Shown here: in pieces, positions 22,346 to 33,560 of the stretch
How the letters are laid out: every line of letters begins with the position of its first letter
How positions within the stretch are numbered: the stretch's first letter is position 1
NCBI GenBank assembly: GCA_003868215.1
Contig: QWDQ01000084.1
Span: 1 to 64,000 of the forward strand
DNA: 64,000 bases
Direction of reading: 5' to 3'
Origin: Pseudophaeomoniella oleicola
Taxonomy: Eukaryota; Ascomycota; Eurotiomycetes; Phaeomoniellales; Phaeomoniellaceae
The notes under the pieces: model-generated
What the model was told of the DNA's origin: nothing
The model's input: the letters and a program-made list of their open reading frames with translations, nothing else
The model's database searches: none
Position numbers and translations under genes: made by a program

Positions 22346-24092
22346 ATGGCTCCACACGCAGACAACGACGTTAGCTCAACCCAGAGTGCCGGTGCGAGGG
22401 GTGGTGATTCCGTGACTGAGAAGAAATCGCTCTTCACCACCAACAGCTCTAAAGTTGCTTACACAGATGACACAATAGTCTCCAACTACACATACCATAC
22501 TGCCAGTGTTGAGAAGAACGCAGATGGTACTTATATTGCGACTCCTAACGAAATCGACTATGTCTTCAAGACCGAACGACAGGCTCCTGAGAAGCTTGGC
22601 CTCATGCTCGTAGGATGGGGAGGTAATAATGGAACGACAATTACTGCTGGCATCTATGCTAACCGACACGGTTTACAATGGGAGACCCGCAATGGGCTTC
22701 AATCTGCCAACTGGTATGGCTCAGTCGTGATGAGTTCCACCGTCAAGTTAGGCACAGATGCCAAGACAGGGGAAGAGGTCTTCGTCCCTCTCAACAGCCT
22801 CGTTCCGATGACCCGGCCAGAAGACATCGTTGTAGGTGGCTGGGACATTAGCAACATAAACATTGCAGAAGCAATGGATCGAGCCAAGGTCCTTCAGCCA
22901 ACTATCAAGCAACAGGTTCGCAAGGCGTTTTCGAATATGGTTCCCTCGCCTGCCCCTTATTACCCATCTTTCATTGCCGCCAACCAAGGAGATCGAGCGA
23001 ACAACGTCCTTGGGGGCTCGAAGGCTTGTATAGCTCATGTTGAACAGATCAAAAAGGATATTCGGTATGCTACCACAGCTTTTGTCTCTCATTGTTGATC
23101 TGACTCATGTCACCAGCAACTTCAAGGCAACCCACGGTCTAGACAAGGTTATTGTCCTCTGGACAGCCAATACTGAAAGATTTTCCGACCGCACTCCAGG
23201 TCGCAGCAGCCTTGTTGGTGTCAATGACACTGCTGAGAATCTGCTTAAATCTATCAACGAGGGTCACCCAGAGATCGCCCCTTCAACCATCTTCGCTGTC
23301 GCTTGTATTCAGGAGGGTGTTCCTTACATCAATGGAAGCCCTCAGAATACCTTTGTCCCTGGTGCCATCGAGTTGGCAGAACTTCATGGGGTCTATATCG
23401 GTGGCGATGACTTCAAATCCGGTCAGACGAAGATGAAGTCTGCCTTGGTCGATTTTATGATAAACGCTGGTATCAAACTTACTTCGATTGCTAGCTACAA
23501 TCATCTTGGAAATAATGATGGCAAGAACCTTAGCTCCGCTGAGCAGTTCCGTTCCAAGGAGATCTCGAAGTCTAATGTGGTTGACGATATGGTGGCTGCG
23601 AATAACATTCTGTATGAGAAAAACGAGCACCCCGATCACACCGTGGTCATCAAGTACATGCCTGCCGTAGGGGACGACAAGCGTGCTCTTGATGAGTACT
23701 TCGGGGAGATCTTCCTTGGGGGCCATCAGATGATCTCCATGACCAATATGTGCGAAGACTCTCTGCTCGCGGCACCATTGATCATTGATCTTGTTCTCGT
23801 CACCGAAATGATGACTCGTATCACATGGAAACGTGGTGGAGATGACGGAGAATACAAGAAATTCCACAGCGTCTTGAGCATTCTCAGTTACATGCTAAAG
23901 GTAAGTTAGCGCATCAATCCTCTGGGTTTCCTTAATCGCTGACTATATACGGCTCAGGCTCCATTGACACCACCAGGAACACCGGTTGTTAATGCACTCG
24001 CTAAGCAACGTGCAGCATTGACCAACATCTTCCGTGCGTGTGTTGGCCTTCAGCCGGAGAATGACATGACTCTGGAACATAAGTTGTTTTAG
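22346..24092 (+). CDS. INO1: Inositol-3-phosphate synthase
   Basis: This is the NAD-dependent cytosolic enzyme that isomerises glucose-6-phosphate to inositol-3-phosphate, the committed step of inositol and phosphatidylinositol synthesis. Three exons, 22346-23064, 23117-23900 and 23958-24092, give 545 aa, the normal length. The NAD-binding glycine loop [11 protein letters not shown] is at about residues 92-102. The active-site block [15 protein letters not shown] is in exon 2, and the C-terminal tail ends in [11 protein letters not shown] as in other fungi. The start chosen, MAPHAD, matches the usual MAPH-type fungal N-terminus. Identification is secure. The long upstream interval may hold inositol-responsive control. 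Confidence 0.97.
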
Positions 24093-24675
24093 ATGGCCAG
24101 ACATGTCGAGAAAGGTGACAATTCGTGAAAACTCGCATCAATTTCAGCGAGGCAAGTAGTTGGAGACAAGATCCTTATATTTGTCGCTTCAACAGAGACA
24201 TATCTCATTAGTTTACGCGCCTCCTCAACCACCTTCTCATTTCACTCTGATGAAGGGTCGTGATTTCAACAATCTCGATTGGCGAAAGGCTTAGGCAGTA
24301 GCAATAACAGTCTTTACCGCACAGTCTCTGCCATTTCTTCCTAGACCCAGAAGATCGTGCAAATCAAGTCTTTAAGGTATATCAAGCATCGTACAAGACA
24401 GACTTCGGAGGTCGACTTCTTCCCAGATGTAAATCGGAAGCCAGGGAGGGCGCTGGTGCAGATCAGCCCAATTCCGAGCCCTCGCGGAACTCGCAGGTCA
24501 CCTGCCATGGCATATTACTGGAATCTCGCTTTGTCAAGATCTTTTCTTTCGTTCTGTCTTTCTTATCCTTTTCATCCTTCACTCTTCTTCCGTTCTTGCT
24601 CTTTCTTGTGCAACCATTGAGACCTTTCTCAGTGACTTCGCTTGCTCTTCCCGTTTTTATCAAGGTAAAATTGCC
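24093..24675. other. Intergenic region
   Basis: This 583-bp tandem gap between INO1 and the OB-fold gene becomes CT-rich at 24530-24610, as many fungal core promoters do. No gene is visible. Confidence 0.45.
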
Positions 24676-26669
24676 ATGTCAGAGGGTTCACCACGATCAA
24701 AACGCCTGAGGCAATCTGTTCTCACGACAGGCTTCGCCACCCCCGAATCCACACGGGAATCCAGAGTCAAGGACAGCCCGTCTATTACAGACTGGATACC
24801 CAAGAACCAATATGACATTGTGCTCCTCGGCAATGTGGCACCTGGTCCAAGGCGTATCACTTTCTCCGCTAGAGTGATCAATATCTTCGATCAACCGGTG
24901 CAAAACAAGTCACCGAAAGCCGCAAAAGGGTGTCTTAAAGTCCTTGTCAAGGATGATACTGCAGTTCTGCTGGTTTGTTCGATGTGACCGCCTCTGAAAG
25001 GGGAGCTAACGATCTTATCAGATTCATTTGTGGCATGCTGAAGAATCCTACAGCTCGCTGCAGATTGGCAGTCTGGTCACCGCGTGGGCGACTCATATAT
25101 CATCGAACTCATCATATTTGAATCTCAATCCCGTTCAACCTCCACCTGCCGCAATACTCACGAGTATGTTCCCTGAAAAGGACCGCGGTTGCTCCATTGA
25201 TATCCATCCCTACAGCCAGCAACACTCAATATACAGATTACCGCTCAATTTTCGTCACGGTAATGGGATTGAAGGGACCATCGGCTTACGAGAATTCGTG
25301 AGAGGCGACGGAAGCGAGATTGGTGAGGCAAAGATCTTGGTATACGTAACAGCCGTTGGGCGTCCATCAACTTGTAATCAATCCAACGGAGAAAGGAACT
25401 GATGGGCACCTGCTGACACTCAAAAGACTCCTCGCCTATGCCTAGGACCGATGGTCCTAGAGTCGCCCTTAATGTGGGTGTTGCTGATGCAGGAGGTTTA
25501 GAAACAGAAGCCATTCTGATTTTGACCTCACCTCATCTTATCCGGACTGCTCTCAAACGCTTTATCCCGTATAACACGGTGCTCTTGATATCGTACCCTG
25601 GTTGGAAAGCAGGGAGCAAGATTTCAGTTCGGGCCAGAACACAGATTGAGGTGGACCCTAGTGTTGAGGAGGCAAAGGAGTTGCGCAGATGGGCAAGAAG
25701 CTGGAATAGACCGGTTAACGAAGTCGTGAAAGAACATCGTGAGTGCTTTCTTTGACCCAAAATGGAACCATCATTGACCATGAGAATCCAGGTTTCACAT
25801 ATCTTCGCTCTGTCAATGCAAAACCGCCCCTTCGTCATAATTTTGCATCATTTTCCGGCAGGCTTGATATCAAGCCGTGGTTACCACGAATTGCGTATAT
25901 ACCGATGATTCTTTCAGGCTTGAACATATTGCCACTTCTTCAACAGAAAAGGATCTTCTGCATGCCATGTCATGAGTCGGCAGGCTTCCACAACGAAGGG
26001 GGGGACTATGAATCGAAAGATGAATTCGAGGAACATCCACATACTCCTTCGCCATCCTCTGAGGCGAAATGCACCTCCACGACAGTACTACATGGCATCC
26101 ATCCTACTCTCACGTCTCAATTTACACATCACCTGTGTCCATCTTGTGGAAGACCAGTGAATCTCCGCCTCAATCCTGCTACAATCAATGACTTACACGA
26201 CGAGACCGGCTCCTTAGCCACGACGTTTAAGTCTGGTAATAATTATCCTTCAAGTCAGTATACTCCAGCATCAGGCTCCCCCTTGAAGAACAGAGCACCG
26301 AATGGGCACACAGTACCACCTATTCTCTGGACAGACACAGCCTACACCTCCCTCCTAGGCCGTTCACCAGAAGAATTAGGACGATTGTGTTTGGCATCCT
26401 ACGGTCTTGATGGTAGAAATTCCGTCTCAGAGCCTAGTCTCAGAAATACGGCCACAAACGAGTCCCAAAAAGACCCGCGACTGGACTACGAGTCTCAAGC
26501 GGTGACTCTACTCCGCTACCTCGAAAGAAGATTGGCATGGGTGCGTATCATATTGCTAGTTGGCTGGACCGGAGAGGAAGAAGAGGCAAGTGAAGGAGAA
26601 ATGGAGAACGCCTTGAATCGACGTGGAGTGAATGGTGGAAGACTAGTGGTGCTTGATGTTGTGAGGTAA
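24676..26669 (+). CDS. OB-fold / zinc-ribbon protein, RPA1/MEIOB-like
   Basis: I do not recognise this as a named fungal gene. Four exons, 24676-24972, 25022-25322, 25427-25738 and 25792-26669, give 595 aa. The last two junctions are both phase 1 and agree with each other, which supports the model. Residues about 45-135 look like an OB fold: a beta strand (ITFSARVINIFD), a strand pair (CLKVLVKDDTAVLLIHLW) and then LQIGSLVTAWATHI. This is the pattern of RPA70 DNA-binding domain A. A second OB-like segment follows (about 190-300). The C-terminal half has two CX2C pairs, CMPC and CPSCGR, roughly 55 residues apart, as in a zinc ribbon such as RPA70 domain C. I infer single-strand nucleic-acid binding, possibly a meiotic MEIOB-like factor. 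Homology is not confirmed. Confidence 0.65.
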
Positions 26670-27892
26670 CGCACTGTCTCGTTGACGGAGAAGCGATCTG
26701 AGTGAGCGGTACTTGTTGTACGATCAAAGCAGTAAAGTATTTAATGAGGGATAAGAAAGCAACAGGTCAGGTCAGGCAAGGCGGAGCACTAAGATCTGGC
26801 ATAAAGTGGACTGTGTACGCCCACATTGCTGGCTACCTAATAAATCTAGATATACACATGGACAGACAGAAATATATTATCACTACTGTTCAATTTGGCA
26901 AGAGGTTCGACACTTTGTTGGAATAGACCTCAGGTAGACTCAAAAGAGGTCTTGCGCCTTGCTCCGAGATCAGTCAATATATTCTGATGTTACCTCAGGC
27001 AATAACAATTACGCCGGACTTTTGAGCTGCACATGCGGCTCAAGCCAATTCAAAGATCGGAGGGCTGACTACCCATCGACACGAATCTAACCGAATCGCT
27101 TCTCTCTCTCTCTCTCTCTCTCTCTTCAGCCTCATGGCACACAATTTGCGTGTATATATAACAGGCGATGAGTATACCATATACCTACTATTGAGATACG
27201 GCGCCAATGCACAATGACGCACTGTTCTGAGAGAAAAAAGAGATTAAGCCACCACCACAAGATTGATTCCTTAGACACCGACCCCATCGCTAATGATCCG
27301 CAAATCGCGCAGAAACGATTCGTGCTACTGCACGTCTTTTGATAGTTCGAGTTTCCGGGTGCAAGGCGCAGCAAGTAACGTTACTGAATACTACCCTTAC
27401 CTAAGTAATAGTTTTCTAGACTATCTGCTGACCAGCCCAGTCATTCTCTCTCTTTCTGCGTCCTAACTGGACACCAGGCTCTGGCACCGCCACCGCCCTA
27501 CCAATAAGGAACCCTTCGGAAACCCGTATCAATCAGCCTTACCTGGTGATGGGGGAAAAGAGGCCATGGCTGCACTTGTTAACAAGCGAGCATGTCATAC
27601 GGGAGAAATGAGCCTATCCCTGCCGGTTCATGCACCATCCTTTCTTCCCCTCCATTCTTACTACGTAGTAGATGCAGTCTGACCCAACAATTTCTCGAGT
27701 AAAGAATTGCCATTCTCCTTCTTGCTTTCATACATTTATCTGCAATCTCTCTCCATATCTTTGTGTTCTGTTCCAAATCATTACTGCCTTCTCTCTGTCT
27801 CTCTTCGTCTCGGATTCCGTGCGATACGGTAGGAGAATCTAAATAGGACGCGACGCTGTGGTTATCTCTCTGAAGGATCCCATCTTTGGATA
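26670..27892. other. Intergenic region
   Basis: This 1.2-kb tandem gap contains a (TC)12 tract at 27101-27124 and a TACTACGTAGTA palindrome near 27659. No frame in it is convincing. Confidence 0.45.
27101..27124. repeat. (TC)12 microsatellite
   Basis: Twelve uninterrupted TC units lie about 770 bp upstream of the glycine-zipper gene. Confidence 0.9.
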
Positions 27893-28917
27893 ATGGCAGA
27901 CCGATACTACGATAGTAGAGGTGGAACTTCCTCGGGGCCATATTTCCCTCCTCCCCCACAGCAACATCCGTATCAATCAGGAAGAGGAGCAGCAGGAAGC
28001 GGACGGTACGATGGAAGCACCAGTACTCTAGATCGAACGTTTTCGCCATCTACTGGGCATCAGTACGGTTACGGCGGAGGGAGTGGCCAGGTAAAGTCAT
28101 TCCTACATCTCTTTCTTTCCGACGGTCGTTCGTGATCCATCTTGTATCATTGAGTACCCATGCAGACACCGACCTGTACTCATTTTCAACTCGAGACTAA
28201 CATATCATACCCCCAACAGCAAGGCTATCCCAGCACCTACACCGTCTCCCAACCCCTCTCATCATCCACCCACCTCTCCCCATACGACCCGGTCACATCC
28301 CAACGGCCCTCATCGTCCCACTCCCACTCCTCCGGCACCAGTGGTCACCGCCGCCATCACCACCACCGCCAGGACCATCGATCCCGCTCCCGAACATCTC
28401 ATCGGACCCGCTCATCCTCATCCTCAGACGACGACAGAAGCCCATCCAAAAAGAAAGAGAAGAAGAAACTCCACAAGAAAGAAATCGCCGCGGGATTACT
28501 CGGTGCCAGCGCCGGCGGATTGTTGGCCCACGAAGTCAGCGGTGGAGGCGGGATGGCGACATTACTAGGCGTCGCGGCTGGAGCTTTCGCGGGTGACAAA
28601 CTTGAGAAAAGACATGAACGGTAGGGGGGGTTTTTTTTTTGAACGTCTCGTCCCCCACCCGTTTCTCCTCTCAAAATCTCCTATACTAAAACTTTTCCTC
28701 CAGCAAAAAATCCCACACCCGCGACCGCGACCGTGACCGTGACCATAAACCCCGGTCCCGCCACCACAGCCGCAGTAGACGCGGACCGAATACTACCACC
28801 GACTCCAACTCTCCCTCCTCTGACTCCTCCGATGACTACAGCGACGATGGACGACGGAGACAGAGGAGAAGCAGTAGTAGAAGGAGAAGAGGAGGAGATG
28901 GTATGAGAGGGTTTTAG
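27893..28917 (+). CDS. Glycine-zipper protein with Arg/Ser and His-rich tails
   Basis: Three exons, 27893-28090, 28220-28620 and 28704-28917, give 270 aa. The N-terminal third is Gly/Tyr/Pro/Gln-rich and probably disordered. A His/Arg cluster (HRRHHHHRQDHRSRSR) precedes an acidic-Ser and Lys-rich stretch. A glycine-zipper segment follows at about residues 150-195, with repeated small-residue spacing as in AAGLLGASAGGLL and LLGVAAGAFAGDKL, typical of 2TM glycine-zipper domains that pack in membranes. The C-terminus is an RD-repeat and RS-rich tail. Similar small proteins are common in filamentous fungi and are annotated only as glycine-zipper or hypothetical; function is unknown. The gene converges with the bZIP gene. 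Confidence 0.75.
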
Positions 28918-28929
28918 AAAGGGCAGGGA

Positions 28930-28953
28930 GGAAGGAAGGAAGGAAGGAAGGAA
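28930..28953. repeat. (GGAA)6 microsatellite
   Basis: Tandem GGAA units begin a few bases after the glycine-zipper stop codon, so they are likely in its 3' UTR. Confidence 0.85.
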
Positions 28954-29224
28954 AGAGGGAAGGGCTATTTATTTTTAATGACTTGAAAGAAAAGAAAAGA
29001 ATTTCTACCCAAACTTGATGATGATGATGATGATGATATAATAATTAACAAAAAAAGTCCTTTCTGGGAATTTGAAAAGTAATTAAGTTACTATTCGTCT
29101 ACCTACCTATTTACCTAGGTTCCTAAGGTACCCAACCATTTCCATGTAAAGTTAATCAATTAATTTTTAATTTTGATAGAAATTTTCAATTATGTTCGTT
29201 CGTTCGTTCGTTCTCATATACTCA

Positions 29225-29250
29225 GGTACCTAGGTACCTAGGTAGGTAGC
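29225..29250. repeat. Stacked ACCTAGGT palindromes
   Basis: Overlapping copies of ACCTAGGT form a self-complementary tract. It is one of many such sites in the intergenic DNA of this window. Confidence 0.8.
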
Positions 29251-29358
29251 GGTCCTTTTCATAACCACCCTAATTATCCTATCTATCGTTATCATCATCA
29301 CAAAATTCCAGTGTATACATGTCCATTTTCCTCAGGCTCGTGATTTTTCTCTCGCTGT

Positions 29359-29386
29359 TGTGTGTGTGTGTGTGTGTGTGTGTGTG
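29359..29386. repeat. (TG)14 microsatellite
   Basis: Fourteen uninterrupted TG units lie downstream of the minus-strand bZIP gene. Confidence 0.9.
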
Positions 29387-29849
29387 GATTGCTGAGAAAG
29401 GGAAATAATGTGTATATGCGTGTCGTGCGTGGGGTAGCGTGTATGTATATGTTTAATCCCTGACGTGTTACGTGTGATGTGTGTTTGTGTGCATATGTAT
29501 ATATATAGGCCGTTGATATGATGAATCACTTGCATGGAGTAATTATGCTGGTTGCTTTTCTCTCTCTCCGCTTTTGGTTTCTCGGATCAACTCCACGGAC
29601 GTTGATCACGTAGATCAGCCCGCGTCTCTTGAGAAAAGGAGAGGGAGGATGCGGGATGTGAACGGTTGTTTCAGGGATTAATTGTTCCGTGGCTGGACGA
29701 ACGGCGGCGGGTGGTAGGAGGAGAGTGGTGGAAGAAAAATGCCACCGGGTTATCAGTCGCCAGTTAAAGACGTCCGCAGACTTTTGATTTCTGTGGGAAG
29801 CACCTGATGATATCGAGTCGAGCACTGGTTCGAAACCATCAGAACCTGT

Positions 29850-31388
29850 TCAGCCCTTGACTCTCACTTCACCATCAACGACCAAGTCGGGGAATGCGTT
29901 GGCAAATGTTGGACCAACACTCCAGTTCCGGAGATCACGGATGTGCCTCTCAAAAACGGGGTTGATCACAAGCTCCGGTTCACCAGTTCCCCTGTCACGC
30001 CGCACGGGGGAGCTCAGCAGTGCGTCGGTTGGTTCATAGGGCCAATTGATCGAGATGGTGGTTGTATAAGGAACGAACCAGGTTTCGAATGGGTAAGCCG
30101 CCTGATCTGCGATTAATCTGTCACGCATCCGTGGCCAGGGTATGTAGTCGACCCAGGCTGGATGGGGACAAAGTATTTGTGAGATTCGAGGACATAACCA
30201 CTCAGGAAGCCGCTCGTAATTCTCTTGTGAAGGGTTGATCTGCCAGCGCATAAGCATGAACATACTGTAGAGCATGGCCACCTTTTCGGGAAGACCTGAT
30301 ATTTCGGGGAATTTGGAGAGTATGTCGGCGAATACTTTCGTGAGCGGATCCGACGGAGTGTCCGGATTCAGAAGTAGGGATACGGAGGGATATGCGGGAC
30401 CGACGTGTCGCTTCGTCTGAGAGAACTCTTGACGGCGGCTGTGGAGGAAATTTAGAAGTATGGTGTCCAGTGGACATGTAGGGGGGATGGTGCGGACAGG
30501 AGTAGACCATGGTGGTATTTCACCAGTGTGAGGCTGGCTCTGGTTGGACGGCCCTCGGTATTGATATGAAGGCGTGGACGGCGTGCTCCCACTATTAGAG
30601 TGTTGTAATGGTGGCAGTCTGGCTATTTGTTGATGTCCATCGAGTAAGAAGTTCAATCCCAGCCGCTCGCCGCCTGATCCCCCTAGATCGAGACCATGTT
30701 GTAGATTATTGCGTTGATACTCCAAGGGATCGACAGGCGACACTGATGGATTGCTGGTTTGTCCACTGGGGGTCCAATTGCGCTGTGCTTCTGGGGTGCC
30801 ACCGGAAGACGAATATGGCGTATGAGTGGTCGCCGGAGAATGCTGAAGGACAGAGTGTCGTTGAGCAGCAAGGTTTAGAGATAAAGACGGTAGACCCGGA
30901 GTCAGATGCCTCTGGTCTACAGTTGACGTCGCTGTTGGTTCTGTGTCATGGGTCAGACTTGTTTGGACGTGAGCATTGAGAGATGAATGGTGAGTAAACG
31001 CACCATTCGATGCCTGCGCATCCACGATAGGTTGTATGATGGCCAGGACGGACGCCAACCGTCTTTTGATCGCATCGTTCTCATCCTGGACGGCCTGCTT
31101 CTGTCGCAAGACCAATTGTAATTCCTGATAGGGTTGTTGTGAGGTTAACTCCTGAATCCTCCTTTCTAGGCCTTCTATCTGGGCCCTCGTCCGTTCTCGA
31201 ATCGCGCGTTGAGCTTCACGATCATTGGCGCGCTTCTTCGCTAATTGATCGGGGGTCAGGCTAGCGACACCTCTCGAAGCGGCACCGGGGGCTTTGCGCT
31301 TCTTGCCTGGCTCTACGGAGTTGGATCTAGAGGCAGTTCCAGCAGGGTCACTGGTAGGTGTGTCATGACGGCCATCTTCTGCGGGCAT
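29850..31388 (-). CDS. bZIP transcription factor with DUF3425 domain
   Basis: This single exon encodes a 512-aa nuclear regulator. The basic region and leucine zipper lie at about residues 45-118: a basic block containing KKRANDREAQRAIRERTR, then heptads through RRIQEL, LVLRQK and AIKRRLASVLAI. This N-x2-A-Q-R-x-I-R-E-R basic region is typical of the large fungal-specific bZIP/DUF3425 family, not the AP-1 type. Residues 120-280 are Ser/Thr/Pro/Gln-rich and probably disordered. The DUF3425 domain covers roughly 290-500, with LPEKVAMLYSMFMLMRWQI and LCPRISQILCPHPAWVDYIPWP. Members often control stress or secondary metabolism, but no target is suggested by neighbours here. Confidence 0.92.
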   Translation of the reverse strand: MPAEDGRHDTPTSDPAGTASRSNSVEPGKKRKAPGAASRGVASLTPDQLAKKRANDREAQRAIRERTRAQIEGLERRIQELTSQQPYQELQLVLRQKQAVQDENDAIKRRLASVLAIIQPIVDAQASNGAFTHHSSLNAHVQTSLTHDTEPTATSTVDQRHLTPGLPSLSLNLAAQRHSVLQHSPATTHTPYSSSGGTPEAQRNWTPSGQTSNPSVSPVDPLEYQRNNLQHGLDLGGSGGERLGLNFLLDGHQQIARLPPLQHSNSGSTPSTPSYQYRGPSNQSQPHTGEIPPWSTPVRTIPPTCPLDTILLNFLHSRRQEFSQTKRHVGPAYPSVSLLLNPDTPSDPLTKVFADILSKFPEISGLPEKVAMLYSMFMLMRWQINPSQENYERLPEWLCPRISQILCPHPAWVDYIPWPRMRDRLIADQAAYPFETWFVPYTTTISINWPYEPTDALLSSPVRRDRGTGEPELVINPVFERHIRDLRNWSVGPTFANAFPDLVVDGEVRVKG

Positions 31389-31996
31389 TTGACCCGCTAG
31401 AAATCGGAGGATATCTGCAATGAGTCGGGAAAGACGGGGGCTAGCGATCCCCTCGCATGTAAGTCGCGGGATCTGCTTATGTGGCTCTCAACAAGTACTA
31501 CGTAGTACTATGCCAATGGGTGGCGTGGGTGCATATTGCCTTTATTATTCATGGTGATTCGGTTAACAGCAGAATCCGAGTCATTGGCGGCACAGTGGAT
31601 CATGATTTGAGCCATTCCATTTTCATCCATGCTACGCCCACGGTATATTCCTAGGTACTTTGGAAAGACCATCATCAAGAATCATCGTCTAATACCACTC
31701 AGCGACAGCTCTACGACGCTATAGAGGTCGATACAGTCTCACCTTGAGCAATTAGCAGTCAAGAAAGGAAAGCGTGCGCTGAACCTGATCCGTCCAAGGC
31801 TGAAAGATGTTGCGATTCTCATCTAACGGGTGTGGCCTCAGACATGCATGAATGTAGGCAGCGGCAAGCATATCCTCTTGCGTGCAAGGTATTCTGTTCG
31901 TCATTCCTGAGAAAACACTTTCATTCGTGACCGGATAGTTCCATCAAGATCTACGAAAAGGAAAGCGTCACTCTTAAACGACATTGTTCATGCTTC
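31389..31996. other. Intergenic region upstream of bZIP gene
   Basis: This 608-bp gap between two minus-strand genes contains a TACTACGTAGTA-type palindrome near 31496. No gene is visible. Confidence 0.45.
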
Positions 31997-33560
31997 TCAT
32001 ATAATCTGAGGTAATGCTTGGATATCGCTGGTCCCTCTTACAGAATGCTCACCGGCTGTGGCCCGCGTGGATGAAGTGTCCTCCCTGCCCTTGCTGCCAT
32101 CTGCTAACCCCTCGACGGGCTCGTGGGCGTCAATGATGATGTCAGTTGATGATGCCGCTTGTGGCGTTTGCCGGTGGTTGTGCTTGCCTAGATCTGCGGA
32201 TGCGCTACCTCTGGATGATGAGCGGGTCCCGCTCCTGTTCCGTTCTCCAGAGTTGCCGGACTTGCTCCTTTCCATCCAGGCAACTCCTTTACTGAAACTT
32301 CGCGTGAGGTTATCAAGTGTCGAGCGCCGTAGGTGTCGGGGTCGTGGTGATGTATTGGCCCTATCTGGGGTGTTTTGCATTTCACCGCCGTCCAACTGCA
32401 GAACGTTCCGGATTGTCGCAATTTCTGCATGATCTCTTGTATTTCGCATTCGATGACACCATGACACTTTCACCTGTAATCCGGCCTTTCCTTCTCGGGC
32501 CTGGAACAAGAATTCACCCCCAACTTGTTTGAGACCGCCGGCTCGGTTGACATCTCCTTTGGTCACTCTTCCAAGACCTTGGACTATGCTTTTGAGTGCG
32601 CCTGTAAGCAGGCTACGCTGGATATAATCCGGATCTCTGGATCCAAGCGATAAAGTCTGGGTCATTCCCAATACTGAGTACAGCCTTTTCGTAGGATCTG
32701 CGTATATCGGAAAAGGACATTTGGTTTCCTCAACGTACATTGGTATCAAGGTTGGTGAACCGCATCCGATAACCTTGATAGACGTACAGGGAGGTAGTCC
32801 ACCAGTTGAGATGCTCTCCCCAAGATGCCGAATGTACTCTTGACAGTTCTGGTTGAGTTAGTGGTGGTTCGGTATCAAGCGACTGGGGTAAATCCCATAC
32901 CCCACAGAAGAAATGCCTAATGAATATGATCATGACTCTCTTCCCCTGACGTCGTTCGTCTTCAGTCTGTAGCTGATAGAGCGTCTTGAAAGGTAGGCGA
33001 TTACCATTTGCATCGAGCACAGGTAAATCCGCGGCTTCATCGAGCATTGCTTGTGAAGGAGGTATGTTGACTGTTTCAAGGTCTCCGGTGAATTCTGCTA
33101 TAAGGGGATCATCTTCCGGAAGCTGTATCCCATAAGTCGACGTGGGCGCAGTGGAAACGGAGCCTTCAGAATCAATACTAGAGGAGTCAGGCATCGTCAT
33201 GTCCTCTTCTGCTATCGGCGTTGGTGGTAACGACTTATTCCAGGATAGAGTTGGCAACCTGCGCAATGAGGCCTCTTCGATCTGTGGGCTCGAAGAGACT
33301 CTGGCAATGGTGATTGTCGTCACAGGCTGATAGTCATATTTCCGCCTAATGGTGATTGTCCTGGTCAAAATCGGCAGTTCCGGTGTTATGATGGTTCTCT
33401 TATGATTGCCTCGACGACCCGAATATACATTTGATCGTCCCTTATCGAAATCGTCTTGGAATTGGACATACCTGGGAGGCGGGGTTAGTATGGCCTTTTG
33501 AACATGCATCGATGGCCTTGTTGATGGACCGCTCCCGCCGACAATGCAGTCAATTGTCAT
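31997..33560 (-). CDS. AhpC/TSA-2 thioredoxin-fold (peroxiredoxin-like) protein
   Basis: Two exons, 33560-32901 and 32848-31997, give 503 aa. The core, about residues 185-370, is a thioredoxin fold of the AhpC/TSA_2 (PRXL2/AAED1) type: TLYQLQTEDERR, strand VMIIFIRHFFCGNCQEYIRHL, then IKVIGCGSP, PFPIYADPTKRLYSVLGM, and GGEFLF to VSWCHRMRNTRDHAEI. The CGNC motif is the likely redox pair, and the intron falls exactly between its G and N codons. N-terminal (about 180 aa) and C-terminal (about 130 aa) extensions are Ser/Thr-rich and probably disordered. A segment near residues 30-70 could be an unspliced intron (a GTATGT sits at the start of YVQFQDD), so the N-terminus is less certain. The family is sure; the substrate is unknown. 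Confidence 0.85.

Larger units (their letters stand above)
28918..29849. other. Convergent 3' intergenic region rich in simple repeats
   Basis: This 932-bp region holds (GGAA)6 at 28930-28953, a GAT run near 29018-29036, TTCG repeats near 29196, stacked ACCTAGGT palindromes at 29225-29250 and (TG)14 at 29359-29386. No gene is visible. Confidence 0.6.

Noticed and set aside
29810-29850. GGTTCGAAACC matching a tRNA B box
   Set aside because: The flanking bases do not form a T-arm stem and there is no matching A box or acceptor stem upstream.
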